Below, piece by piece: positions 1 through 10,506 of a stretch of DNA of 64,000 bases. A program made the translations under genes and the position numbers. Position 1 is the first letter of the stretch. Each line of letters begins with the position of its first letter. The notes under the pieces were generated by a model that did not search any database, was not told the origin of the DNA, and saw only the letters and a list, made by a program, of their open reading frames with translations. Source of the DNA: Linderina pennispora (lineage: Eukaryota; Kickxellomycota; Kickxellomycetes; Kickxellales; Kickxellaceae); assembly GCF_002104995.1 (NCBI RefSeq), contig NW_024468250.1, positions 868,001 through 932,000 of the forward strand, read 5' to 3'.

Positions 1-533
1 GACAGCGAAGGACGAGGATCCCGAGGGCATTCGCCTTGAGTCTGTCGATGACAGCAAGAAGCCAGCTGTGTTCTCGCAGCGCGAGCTGGTTGAGCAGGCG
101 TTTGCCGAGGACGACGTTGTGGCTGAGGAGTTTGAACAGGAGAAAATCGAAGCGATGGAGGAGGATGCGCCTAAGGATGAGGTCATCTCGATGCCTGGGT
201 GGGGTTCCTGGGGTGGCACCAGGACCAAGTCGCGCAAGATCACCCGCCCAGCTGCCAAGGACTCGGGAATAGAGAAAGACAAGCGCAAGGACGCAAAACT
301 CGGCAAGGTCATCATCAACCAGAAACTGGCCAAGGCATCCACAAAGTATTATGCCGACAATGTGCCTTTCCCGTACTACACATCCCGAGCAGTTCGAGGA
401 GACCCTGCAAGCGCCGCTGGGCCGGGAGTGGAATACTACCCGGTCACACTCCAAGATGGTCAAGCCGCGTGTCATGACCAAGATGGGCAAGATCATCGAT
501 CCGATCATGATCCCATCAAAGAAGCGCCAGTAG
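1..533 (+). CDS. UTP14: Utp14, SSU processome subunit, C-terminal part
   Basis: This is the C-terminal end of Utp14, a nucleolar U3/SSU-processome protein that activates the Dhr1 helicase during 18S rRNA maturation. The gene enters from the left edge, so its start is outside the window. Visible family signatures are the MPGWGSWGG motif (about 190-215), a basic stretch, KVIINQKLAKASTKYYADN, then HPEQFEETLQAPLGREWN and a last block ending KMGKIIDPIMIPSKKRQ with stop TAG at 531-533. The reading frame shifts by one extra base near 380 (tac-tac-a-cat-ccc). Both sides match the family, so the shift is probably a sequencing insertion. Recognition is from conserved motifs; confidence is high. Confidence 0.9.
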
Positions 534-636
534 TGGAATTCCAGCTCATGTGTCTTGCCAATCTAAATATCATATTTATAGCGAAGATGTTGTCATATGA
601 TATGATACACCTGCCAGTGTCATTTTGAGCTAATAA

Positions 637-889
637 ACTGGGCAGCAAAATTGAGTCACAAAATTTTTTTTTCAGCTTTTAGTTACTACATCTTCGTCAT
701 CAGATAACATACATATTTCTATTCAACATATGTTTGGCAGGGCTTGACATAGTATAAACATATGTAGTCAAATGTTCTCTAAACATTGTAATTTGTATGA
801 TATGGATGCAATAGTAAAATATACTGGGCAGAAAAATTGAGTCACAAAAATGAAAATCCTCAGAAATCATAAATAATTTCTCATAGCAA
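637..889. mobile_element. Two terminal fragments of a Tc1/mariner-like element
   Basis: 637-822 aligns with the left end of the element at 8212-9790 (shared AAATTGAGTCACAAAA, then CTTCGTCATCAGATAA). 823-889 aligns with its right end read in the opposite sense. No transposase is present. Most CpG positions of the 8212 copy read CA or TG here, so this is an older, decayed copy. Confidence 0.75.
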
Positions 890-1189
890 TATGCATTGCT
901 CTTGACAAAATTGATTCATGATGTATGCCATGTGTTAGAAGGTCACGAGTTTCAGAGAGTGGTTTGGGCTGAGTCAGCCAGACAATTATTGTATTGTATA
1001 AGGAATGGGCTGTAAGCAGCCAGAAAAAAGAAAGAATTATGAATAAGAAGAGAAAGTAATTATAAGAAAGAAATGGAGAGTGGAGAAGAGAGGGATCCCA
1101 AAGGAGGATCGGAGTCATGGCTATGATGACACATGGATTCAATTAGGAAGGAAAAATTGTAGAAACTCACAGAATCATAAATTCTGACA
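890..1189 (-). repeat. Probable 3' LTR of the copia element, truncated
   Basis: Immediately after the polyprotein stop (TAA, 1200-1202) the minus strand reads a polypurine tract (AAAGGGGGGTA) followed by TGTCAGAATTTATGATTC, the layout expected for PPT plus LTR start. The distal LTR end runs into the mariner end fragment near 889. No second copy was found in the window. Confidence 0.55.
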
Positions 1190-1199
1190 TACCCCCCTT

Positions 1200-2309
1200 T
1201 TATGATATTACTGTCATTCCGAGTCCCAGCTTGCATTGATCGAATGCTGATTGAGACAATTTCTTTGTCAGGAAGTCAGTGTATTGGTCATCCATAGATA
1301 CGTGCTTGATACCAATCAACTTGTCTTCAAACATCTGATTTGGTAGCTCTAGTTCTTGAACATAGTGTTTGTTCTTATCAGTTGTGTTTCTATTTCAGAT
1401 ATTGGATATAGTTGCAGTATTGTTGCAGAGAACCACTGAACATTTGCATAGGAATCCAGCTTCCAGTAAGAAGTCTGTTGTCCACTTCTGTTCTTTGATA
1501 CCACTATTTACTGCAATTGTTTCTGCTTCTGTAGACAATTGAGGCATAGCACCGAGTCTTTTGGTCAATTTCCAAGATGTTGCTCCTCTAGCAATTATCA
1601 CCATATATCCCAGAATCATCTGCTTTGGTGTCCGAAGATTATATGAGGCATCAGCATATGTGACTGGCTGTAAATCATCTGTTCTGTGATATTCAATACC
1701 CATATTTACTGTGTGTTTAAGTTATCTCAATACTCGCTTGGCCATCCCTAGGTGCTTTATCATCAAGTCCTGATTATAAGCAGCCAGGGATGATGCAATG
1801 TGTGATATATCTGGATGAGTAACTATTGCCAAGTACTGTAGGGAACCAATAATAGATCAGTAATTGGTAGGATCCATCCACTTCTTATGTGGCTCAGCTG
1901 GAGCCAAGTCTACAGATGTGCAATGGGGCAGGTGACAAGGGTTGCAGTCTGATATACCGAATTTATCTAATAGTAGTTGGATTGCACTTCATTAGTTAAT
2001 CAAGATTCCATTCTTGTTTCAATGCAAATTGATTCAGAGAATACTGTTTGCTTCACCCAAGTCTTTCATCTGAAATTCTGTGGATAGAGCTAACTTTACT
2101 TGTCCTAGGACCTTGCTATCAGTTGCGACCAATATGAGGTCATCCACATATGTTGCAATGAAGCAGTATGATTTGTTGTCACCATATATGAACACCCTGT
2201 AGTCTGAGTTGAATGGTTTGCACTTCATCTTCTCTACTAGGTGGTCCCAAAGTCATTTGTTCCATGTGTGAGGTGCTTGTTTGAGGCCATATAGCAATCA
2301 GTTGAGTTT
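1200..2309 (-). pseudogene. Copia polyprotein: RT C-terminal half and RNase H
   Basis: Minus-strand segments match copia Pol. YGLKQAPHTWNK lies just inside 2309. A YVDDLILVATDS box (the YVDD polymerase motif) falls near 2120. VTYADASYNLRTPKQMILGY and QLSTEAETIAVNSGIKE are the RNase H blocks (1510-1670). The tail HVSMDDQYTDFLTKKLS ends at the TAA at 1200-1202. Several stops interrupt the frame. The upstream continuation lies beyond the 2310-2706 insertion. Confidence 0.85.
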
Positions 2310-2706
2310 GGAGATCAGTCAGAATTGGTTAGCTATTTAATAATTATTAATATTTTTATTAGTTTCTTACTCAGATGCCAAATATGGTGCTTCTCCGAAA
2401 CCCCCTTCGGCATCCTGAAAAATTTCAGTTGATTTCTCGGGACGCAGCCTCTATCTCAGTAGAAGCATATTAATTGTGTATCAACTGAAATTTTTCAGGA
2501 TGCCGAAGGGGGTTTCGGAGAAGCACCATATTTGCCATCTTTGTTTATTTGTTAATCTAGTTGTTAGAATCTTTTTGGCCACTACTAAACATTCTGTATT
2601 TTAAAATATTTATTTATTGCTAGTAATTGATTTCTTATTTGTTAATTGGTTATTCTGATAATAGATATTTAGTTTCTTTAAACTTTTATATTTGTGAATG
2701 GCCTCC
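2310..2706 (+). mobile_element. PIF/Harbinger-like MITE, family A, asymmetric copy A-1
   Basis: This 397-bp element begins GGAGATCAGTCAGAATTGG and ends GTGAATGGCCTCC. Its flanks carry a perfect 3-bp duplication (TTT at 2307-2309 and 2707-2709), and it cleanly splits copia reverse transcriptase. Inside is a long inverted repeat (CTTCTCCGAAACCCCC ... CGGCATCCTGAAAAATTTCAG and its complement) around a short loop, so most of the element can fold back. It has no ORF. Copies of the same family are at 5926, 10507 and 20766. Confidence 0.8.
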
Positions 2707-3030
2707 TTTGTATACAGTCATTGACTAGTCTCCCAATATCCTATCAGGAATATTAATGTATACATCCTCTTCTAGATGGCCATTTAGGAAGGCAGTCTTG
2801 ATATCCATACAATGAACTAGGAGCTCTTGCTGAGCAGCAATTGCTAGTAGAATTCGAATTGACTTAGACTGAACCACAGGAGAGAAAATATCTCCATAGT
2901 TTCCTGGTCTTTGTAGGTACCCCTGTACTACAAGACATGCTTTATACACTGGAGGTGCATTGTCAGCAGGAATCTTCTTCACAAATACCCAACGTGTATT
3001 GAGAACTCTCTCATGTCAGGGGTGATCAAC
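2707..3030 (-). pseudogene. Copia reverse transcriptase, N-terminal half
   Basis: Minus-strand reading gives RVLNTRWVFVKKIPADNAPP, then VYKACLVVQGYLQRPGNY, FSPVVQSKSIRILLAIAAQ and MDIKTAFLNGHLEEDVYI. These are the canonical copia RT fingers/palm blocks (RYKARLV, TFSPVV, MDVKTAFLNG). It is contiguous in sense with 3492-3785 across the B-1 insertion and with 2309 across A-1. Confidence 0.85.
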
Positions 3031-3491
3031 GGAGGTCATTCAGAGATAATTATCTACATAACAACTATTTATACATGTTGAAACTATTGGCAATTTCAGT
3101 GAAATAAAAATTTCACCCAAACTGCCATCGGCATCTTGGAAAAGTTTCAGTGAACATAATTTCAACCAGAAAGAAAAACCTTTGCATATTTGGGGTTAAT
3201 TATCATTGGGCAACAAAAGTCAATATCTCAATAGATGTGGCTAAGCAACCACAAGGAAATTATGTTCACTGAAACTTTTCCAAGACGCCGATAGCGGTTT
3301 GGGTGAAATGGCAAAAAAAATATTTGTATTTTTAAAATCAATTATACACACAAAAACATTCTGGACACAATATCAAATAATAACTATGAAAAAATAATTA
3401 GCAGTAAAAAATAGTTCTGAAAATGATTATTCAAATATCTATCTAACAAAATTGCAATTTACTAAAATTTACAAGTCCAGGAATGACCCCC
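3031..3491 (+). mobile_element. PIF/Harbinger-like MITE, family B, asymmetric copy B-1
   Basis: This 461-bp element has left end GGAGGTCATTCAGAG and right end GGAATGACCCCC. The 3-bp target duplication AAC is perfect (3028-3030, 3492-3494). It contains an inverted-repeat core (CACTGAAACTTTTCCAAG and complement). The two outer arms differ in sequence. Other copies are at 4438, 7101 (inverted) and 9967. Confidence 0.8.
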
Positions 3492-4363
3492 AACCAGTTG
3501 TAGTACTTCATTCTTGCAAATGGAGTCTAATTCTGATTGAATACTACTATGCCATTTGCTTGCTTCCATTCCCAGGATTGCAGATTGATAACTCTCAAGT
3601 CCAGCTACTGAAGCATATGCATATAAGGCTCCATGGGAAGTAAGAAGACCCTCAAGTTCCACTTCATAACACTGTTCTTCAAATGCATGTTCAGTATATA
3701 GCAACAATTGTGCCAACCCATGAATGAATGCAGTTGATCCAGTTATCTCTGAAGGGCCTACTGATAATTCACTGGATAATGTCATGTCTTTTAAACTGGT
3801 ATTGGATTGTCATTCTGTTTTAGATTTGCTCCAACTTAGTCAGGCTTTATGAGCAGCATAAGGAAATGTAACATCCATATTTTCTGATGATAGAATATGT
3901 GAGCTATTAGCCTTTTCATATATACATTTGCCAACTGAATCTTTGCATCTATGCTTGGGTTGACTTAAATATGACTCATCTGTTCCTGTGGCACTAAGGG
4001 GTGCATAGATATGAGTCTTCAGATGCAGTTGTTGATTGGCCAGTATTGGACTCATAGGAATGTCTATGTGTGTCTTTGGACTGGATTTGGGTTTATTTCC
4101 AGTCCACCGCACTATATCTGATATCTGTGATATCTTCTGTAGCTCTTCCATCTCTGTGTCAAGATTTGGGGGAGGAGGTAGATATCTAGACAGATCAAAA
4201 TTGACATATTCATGACTTACAGGGAGCATAAGGATATCATTTATCCAGTCATAGTCCATAGGTTCAGGGCTGCTCTCTATACATAGTCATGGGTTCTCAG
4301 TTTCATGTTCTCTTGAATCAATCTCTATGGCTGAATTGCTAGGATGTGATCATGCTTATGATT
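3492..4363 (-). pseudogene. Copia linker between integrase and RT, start of RT
   Basis: 3492-3785 reads on the minus strand with AILGMEASKWHSSIQSELDS and KNEVLQLVGG, matching the copia segment that precedes the RT (W..A...E..S...N.....LV). 3840-4259 is an open but unconserved acidic/polar stretch with a short PPPP run, where copia elements carry a variable linker. Nothing of the integrase core is visible before the insertion boundary at 4364. Confidence 0.7.
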
Positions 4364-4437
4364 GGAGATCAGTCAGAATTGGTTAGCTATTTAATAATTA
4401 TTAATATTTTTATTATTTTCTTATTCAGATGGCAAAT
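4364..4437 (+). repeat. Truncated left arm of a family A element
   Basis: 74 bp identical in layout to the left arm of A-1 (GGAGATCAGTCAGAATTGG ... TTCAGATGGCAAAT), cut off exactly where B-2 starts at 4438. No core or right arm follows directly. The arm probably marks the left end of a larger family A transposon that carried the transposase at 4800-5459. Confidence 0.7.
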
Positions 4438-4796
4438 GGAGGTCATTCAGAGTTTGTTATCTGCACAACAACTATTTATGCATGCTAGAACTATTGGCAA
4501 TTTCAGTGAAATAAAAATTTCACCCAAATCGCCATCGGCATCTTGGAAAAGTTTCAGTGAACATAATTTCCTTGTGGTTGCTTAGCCACATCTATTGAGA
4601 TATTGACTTTTGTTGCCCAATGATAATTAACCCCAAATATGCAAAGGTTTTTTCTTTCTGGTTGAAATTATGTTCACTGAAACTTTTCCAAGATGCCGAT
4701 GGCAGTTTGGGTGAAATTTTTATTTCACTGAAATTGCCAATAGTTTAAACATGTATAAATAATTGTTGTGCAGATAACAAACTCTGAATGACCTCC
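4438..4796. mobile_element. Family B element B-2, symmetric (same arm at both ends)
   Basis: 359 bp starting GGAGGTCATTCAGAG and ending with its complement CTCTGAATGACCTCC, so both ends are the B left arm, around the same palindromic core. Flanking triplets (AAT left, ACA right) do not match, unlike the asymmetric B copies. Directly to its right the transposase coding sequence starts without its N-terminal part. Confidence 0.75.
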
Positions 4797-4799
4797 ACA

Positions 4800-5459
4800 A
4801 TGTTTTCAACTCCAGAACTACGAGTCTTTGCAGCAAAGATACAGAATCCACAAGGTTTTAAATATGTAACACTAATGTTAGATGGCCATGACTCAAGAGC
4901 ACTACACAATGGAGCATACAAACCAGATCTCTATTCATTCAAACTGAAAAAATCAGGATATCGCACACAAGTATGCATTGATGTGAATGGAATGGTTCTA
5001 CTTGTTTCACCAACTGAAGACTGTAGAGATCACCCAGACTCAAGAATGATTAAGAACATAGGGCTGCTGAAGAACATATCACCTATTGATTGCATTGTGC
5101 TTGATGGTGGCTATCCACAAAGTATTTTGGAAGAGATGACTGAGGAAGAAGAGCAGGATACATTTGGACTACACAACTTTTGTTTACCAGTAAGAAAGCA
5201 GAGAGGAACAAGCTTATCAGAAACAGAAGCTGAATAAAATTCTCATCTTGGATCATTCCATTCAATGGTAGAAAATACATTTGGAGAACTAGGCAATACA
5301 TTCAAAAGGCTGTCAAACAGGGAGATTGTTAGAGTAAAGAATAGGAATGTTTACAATATGCAAATGAAGTTATGCTGCTTGCTTTATAATATGAAGAAGT
5401 TGCTAGCAAACAGTGATGTACATATTGATCATCATCACTCATCATGTGTATCAGGGTAA
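4800..5459 (+). pseudogene. Harbinger-type DDE transposase, C-terminal part
   Basis: One frame (ATG at 4800, in-frame TAA at 5235-5237, end 5459) reads as a DDE_Tnp_4-like nuclease. Visible blocks are TLMLDGHDSRALHNGAY (first Asp), DCIVLDGGYPQS (second Asp) and MVENTFGELGNTFKRLSNR (acidic third position), followed by a helical tail. The N-terminal part is missing and the left border is the symmetric B-2 element. The single stop falls where relatives usually have a Tyr or Asn. Class II identity is well supported; assignment to PIF/Harbinger rests on these motifs and on the 3-bp duplications of neighbouring elements. Confidence 0.7.
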
Positions 5460-5576
5460 TCAAAGATACTCATAACCCAGAGTAAGTCAACACAAGTGGA
5501 ACCAATACATACTTTGCCCCAGAAAGCAGAGTTAGAAGCATCTATTGTTGAAATTCAAAATCGATTCCTTCAATCT

Positions 5577-5915
5577 AAAATTGATGACACATATGATTGC
5601 TTGGTGCATATTGATTAATTACAGATGGAGTACTAATGACTTGATGACTTGAATTTGATGTTTTAAAATGGCACATTTTGATTATTTCTAAAAATGATTG
5701 TATATATGATTGCTTGGTGCATATCTATTTATTACAGATGGGGTTCTAACAACTTGATGAATTTATTATGATTTTTTAAAATGGCTTGGTTTGATTCTTT
5801 TTAAAATTGATGATATATATGATTGCTTGGTATTAGAAAAATAGTTATAAATAGGATGATAACAACTTGATGACTTGAACATGATGTTTTAAAATGGAAG
5901 CTTTTGATTAAGTCT
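5577..5915 (+). repeat. Three imperfect tandem repeats of about 115 bp
   Basis: Three successive units share ATATGATTGCTTGGT, AACTTGATGA and GATGTTTTAAAATGG at similar spacing (about 5577, 5690, 5805). They lie between the transposase fragment and element A-2. They could be subterminal repeats of the autonomous transposon. No coding potential. Confidence 0.7.
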
Positions 5916-5925
5916 AATTCTATAA

Positions 5926-6322
5926 GGAGATCAGTCAGAATTGGTTAGCTATTTAATAATTATTAATATTTTTATTAGTTTCTTGTTCAGATGCCAAATA
6001 TGGTGCTTCTCCGAAACCCCCTTCGGCATCCTGAAAAATTTCAGTTGATATACAATTAATATACTTCTACTAAGATAGAGGCTGCGTCCCGAGAAATCAA
6101 CTGAAATTTTTCAGGATGCTGAAGGGGGTTTCGGAGAAGCACCATATTTGGCATCTTTGTTTATTTGTTAATCTAGTTGCTAGAATCTTTTTGGCCACTA
6201 CTAAACATTCTGTATTTTAATATATTTATCTATTGCTAGTAATTGATTTCTTATTTGTTAATTGGTTATTCTGATAATAGATATTTAGTTTCTTTAAACT
6301 TTTATATTTGTGAATGGCCTCC
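5926..6322 (+). mobile_element. Family A element, asymmetric copy A-2
   Basis: Exactly the same length (397 bp) and ends as A-1 (GGAGATCAGTC ... GAATGGCCTCC), with the same fold-back core. Flanking triplets differ (TAA left, CTA right). Its right end abuts the copia pre-integrase segment, and the copia integrase core is absent across 4364-6322. Confidence 0.8.
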
Positions 6323-7100
6323 CTATGTGGCTTACTCACTGACTTTGCACTCATACAGATCATACATGTGTTTCAATCCATATCATTTATAATACTTATA
6401 CTATTAAAAGCTCCCTTATTGACCATTTGAATAATAGTATTGTCATCCCAGTGCCCACATCTAGTATACAAAGTTGATAGTAGTATCTGGGACTTGACCA
6501 TAAATGCACTGCCACCAGCCTTTAGCCCTTATCCTCTTAGCATAGCAAATGAGTAGTGCCTATTTTATACTTATACCCTCAATTGCTGTACACCCTTTGG
6601 AGATGAGATTGTACAGCAGTCATTGCTAAATTCCACCTTACAGCCCTTTTTGGTAAGCTGGTGCACTTATAGTAGATTTATTATTGCTTTTGGTGCATAG
6701 TACACTTCATTCAGTTGAAATCTATGTAGTACATCCTAGCTATCTATATTGATCCTAACCTTACCCCATTTTGCTGTGTGAATCATCTCACCATTAGCTA
6801 TATGAAGCACAACCCTTACTGATACTGCATCCTATAGTAGTTTGTCATCTCTAATAAGGTGTAGTGTTGAGCCAGAGTTGATATACTAGGTCACCATTTC
6901 AATCACTGATAGTACTGCCTGGCTTATATCCCTAATGAAAAAACAGAAGTCATCTACTTCCCCCTGCCTGATTTGGTTGGCATTTCTGCTCACCCAGTTA
7001 TATGATGGACCAATTTGGTACTTATTCATCTAATGCCCAGTTGTGCAATATGACTTGCAGTAGCAGCTCACATTAAATAGTCTCTGCTTGTATGGTTAAA
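6323..7100 (-). pseudogene. Copia zinc knuckle, protease and pre-integrase remnants
   Basis: The minus strand shows a decayed Cys-rich knuckle near 7050, YINSGSTLHLIRDDKLL (protease active-site region, catalytic Asp replaced by Asn), VYYAPKAIINLL with LTKKGCKVEFSNDCC, and a GAG-pre-integrase block (LYTRCGHWDDNTIIQMVNKG, then CMICMSAKSVSKPH). The segment stops at the A-2 border, where the integrase core should begin. Many stops are present. Confidence 0.75.
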
Positions 7101-7562
7101 GGGGGTCATTCCTGGACTTGTAAATTTTAGTAAATTACAATTTTGTTAGATAGTTATTTGAATAATCGTTTTCAGAACTATTTTTTGCTACTATTTATTT
7201 TTTTCATAGTTAGTATTTGTTATTGTGTCCAGAATGTTTTTGTGTGTATAATTGATTTTAAAAATACAAATATTTTTTTTGCCATTTCACCCAAACTGCT
7301 ATCAGCATCTTAGAAAAGTTTCAGTGAACATAATTTCAACCAGAAAGAAAAACCTTTGCATATTTGGGGTTAATTATCATTGGGCAACAAAAGTCAATAT
7401 CTCAATAGATGTGGCTAAGCAACCACAAGGAAATTATGTTCACTGAAACTTTTCCAAGATGCCGATGGCGGTTTGGGTGAAATTTTTATTTCACTGAAAT
7501 TGCCAATAGTTTCAACATGTATAAATAGTTGTTGTGCAGATAACTAGCTCTGAATGACCTCC
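7101..7562 (-). mobile_element. Family B element B-3 (inverted), asymmetric
   Basis: 462 bp in inverse orientation to B-1: it starts GGGGGTCATTCCTGGACTTG and ends CTCTGAATGACCTCC. The flanks carry a perfect AAA duplication (7098-7100, 7563-7565). It separates the copia gag-like part from the protease part. Confidence 0.8.
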
Positions 7563-8209
7563 AAAAAGGTCTGACTGCTATTACCACTTGTCTAGTCATT
7601 TCCCCTTCCTCTGGCTCCTCTTACTGCTTCTGTGCCTAAATATCAACCAGCTCTGGTTCTAGCTCCCTAAGGTTAAGCTCACCAATTTTACTACAAGTCA
7701 AGTTATCCACTGTATTGTCAAACTCTTTAGGTAGTGAGGTCAGCATAAGTATCCTAACTACCAGCTTCATTGAGAACTTGTTATCCTCCAAAATCTGTAC
7801 TATTTCCTCAATATGGCTAATCATAGCACTGACATCACCTTTGTACTTTAGATCTACTAGTTCTTAGAGTGGATTTCATATATCTATCATTATCATTGCC
7901 ACATACAGCCCCTCAAGTCACTGCCACAGTTTGTGAGGCTTCTTATGCTCTTAGAACATCTCTGCTGCTCTTACAGTCATACAGTACAGGATCAAGTTAC
8001 ATACTTTGAGCTGTTTCTGCTCACTCAGCCTCATGCTTACTGCTAGCATAGTAGGAACTTCAAGAGCATATTCAAAACCACATACCTTGAGTATGTCTGG
8101 AATGTTTCTACTCCACATGCAAAGGTTTGCTCTATTTAACAGGTGCACCATAGTGAGAGGTTATAAAGAACTTATAGGACTCATAACTAAAGTAAACTGA
8201 GGCATTATA
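7563..8209 (-). pseudogene. Copia gag-like segment
   Basis: The minus strand reads LLNRANLCMWSRNIPDILKV (copia gag N-terminal L.G.NY..W...I...L pattern) near 8140. Further on come HIEEIVQILEDNKFSMKLVV and LPKEFDNTVDNLTC (UBN2-type gag block) at 7640-7820. Frames are broken. The segment ends against the mariner relic at 8212. Confidence 0.75.
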
Positions 8210-8211
8210 TA

Positions 8212-9790
8212 CACTGAGCGGCAAAATTGAGTCACAAAAATTTTTTTCAACTTTTTGATGCTATATCTTCGTCATCAGATAACGTAGATACTTCCATTCG
8301 ATATATGTTCGATGGGGCTTGATATAGTATAAACGTATGGCATTAGATGTTCTTTAAACATCGTACTTCGTATGATATCGATACAAGAGTAAAAAACTAG
8401 AAAAATTTAAGTGGCAAAAATTTGACTCACTTTGGCTTCATAGTGCTATTTCTATACCTTATCATTTTTTGAATGGTGTGAAATCACTACCTATAACTCT
8501 TCTGCATTCGCTCTTCAATATTAACATCTCATTCATAACGTTGCTCAACTACACGTAGTACTATCATGTATTCAATATGCGAAGAAAAATTATGAAGGAA
8601 ATGATCAACGTTTCAGCGCTGCCATCACTCTTATGGATGTTGATTGCATAGTTGATATTCGCGTGATTTGTACTCAACGATGACAAGAAATGAGTTTGAT
8701 AGCTAGTTCACTGAGGGAGTAATCAACTATATATGATGCACAACTACACTTATGCTCTCTATTGAAGCAATGTGATTCTATGACATGATTTTTTATAGTA
8801 ACAATATATAGATAGGTAGAGAGGATACTACTGTGGCTATCTGCTCTATACTATGAGATATCCATATGTAACCTCTGTGCCTAATGATAAGCCATTTAAT
8901 CTGAATCTCAAATTTTGCAACTTTCTTGATCCTTCTTTAAGCAGCTCCTTCCGATCAAATACATAATAGATCAAATCAAATGTACTTGCTATACAAAGCA
9001 CATGCCCCACAGGTGACACTGAGAATGAAATATCTGAATGAATATACTCTATTCTGCCAAAAATAAAAAGAAAACCAGAATCTATGAACAATAGAAAAAG
9101 TAGATTCTGAGTTTAGAGTAGCGTATCTCTATACAGCTAAGGCTATTGCTTCCTTAGTAGAAGGGGATGTGACATACTGATCAGTGTATATATGATGATA
9201 TAAAACATACCTTGATTACATACCTATGATAAGCAGTAGGAGAGTGCAAAGATTATGTCCAAAGTATTCATCATCATATAAATGGCAAATTAGGCTACCA
9301 GTTGGCTAGATATGAATACTGCTTCTACTGTATGATGATCAGTGTAGTTCCCTAGATATGATGCGCTACTCACATATAGGGCTTCAATATGAGTATGATC
9401 TGATAAAGGCCAAAATTCATCGTTTTTGGCACCTACGTTGCATTGGTCAAGGAAATTATATATACGTAAGTAAATGAAACCGTTTATTCATGGGTAGTGA
9501 ACTCGATGCCTGTGCGTATCGCTGCAGTCAAAAAAACCTATGGTGTCTATGCTAGTTAGTGAGAAAAAAATCGACGAATTTTGTGAGCAAAATTGAGTCA
9601 AAAATTTATATTTTTAAAAAGTCAATTTCTCGCTTATTTCAAGAGTGATAAGCACATAACTACATGAAATAGATTAGTGCATGACATACACCATGATTTA
9701 ATCTTATCATATTCAATGAACGTCGTTCTGAGAAATAAATTAAGATTTTCGATGATTTTGATTTTTGTGACTCAATTTTGCCGCTCAGTG
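8212..9790. mobile_element. Tc1/mariner-like element, no intact transposase
   Basis: 1579 bp bounded by near-perfect inverted repeats of about 29 bp (CACTGAGCGGCAAAATTGAG, continuing TCACAAAAAT at both ends) and flanked by TA dinucleotides (8210-8211, 9791-9792), as expected for the superfamily. Translating the interior gave no recognisable DDE/D transposase, only short ORFs, the longest 81 codons on the minus strand near 8846-9091. It is nested in the copia leader region. Confidence 0.8.
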
Positions 9791-9792
9791 TA

Positions 9793-9966
9793 CAAAGTTT
9801 TAAAATTATGAAATGAGAAAAATACTAAGCAGTTAAACTGATAAAGAAAAGGAAAAAAGGAAAAGATCTTTCAGAGAGAAGCTCAATGTCACATAATTGG
9901 TGGGTTATCTAGTTAGGATTTTCCTCACAGTAACTTGCTGATTTAGGACTAATTATGTTGCCAATT
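9793..9966 (-). other. Probable copia 5' leader sequence
   Basis: 174 bp between the mariner element and B-4 with no ORF. By position it continues the copia upstream region. No primer-binding site or LTR match was found. Confidence 0.35.
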
Positions 9967-10428
9967 GGAGGTCATTCAGAGCTAGTTATCTGCACAACAA
10001 CTATTTATACATGTTGAAACTATAGGCAATTTCAGTGAAATAAAAATTTTACCCAAACTGCCATCAGCATCTTAGAAAAGTTTCAGTGAACATAATTTCC
10101 TTGTGGTTGCTTAGCCACATCTATTGAGATATTGACTTTTGTTGCCCAATGATAATTAACCCCAAATATGCAAAGGTTTTTCTTTCTGGTTGAAATTATG
10201 TTCACTGAAACTTTTCTAAGATGCTGATAGCAGTTTGGGTGAAATGGCAAAAAAAATATTTGTATTTTTAAAATCAATTATACACACAAAAACATTTTGG
10301 ACACAACAATTATAATTATCTGTTCCAAAAATATCTAGTAGCTAAAAATAGTTCTGAAAACTATTATTCAAATATCTATCTAACTTAATTGCAAATAACT
10401 AAAATTTATAAGTCCTGGAATGACCCCC
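9967..10428 (+). mobile_element. Family B element B-4, asymmetric
   Basis: 462 bp with ends GGAGGTCATTCAGAG and GGAATGACCCCC. The target duplication is a perfect ATT (9964-9966, 10429-10431). Core and arms are collinear with B-1 and close to B-3 in reverse. Confidence 0.8.
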
Positions 10429-10506
10429 ATTGACTAGTGTCCAACACTACTACAGCACTACAGGACCAAACAACTACTGAGCAGTAATGAGATCAGGGTA
10501 AGCTAA

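Larger units (their letters stand above)
890..9966 (-). mobile_element. Decayed Ty1/copia retrotransposon, multiply interrupted
   Basis: Read on the minus strand, 8209 down to 1200 gives copia order: gag-like segment, zinc-knuckle remnant, aspartic protease, GAG-pre-integrase, linker, reverse transcriptase and RNase H. The integrase core is missing between 6323 and 4363. All frames contain stops, so the element is dead. It is broken by Harbinger-like insertions (2310-2706, 3031-3491, 4364-6322, 7101-7562) and by a mariner relic (8212-9790). I could not match a 5' LTR to the 3' LTR, so the outer limits are approximate. Confidence 0.8.

Noticed and set aside
8846-9091. 81-codon ORF inside the mariner relic as a transposase piece
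   Set aside because: No DDE/D signature, HTH or match to Tc1/mariner blocks could be seen.
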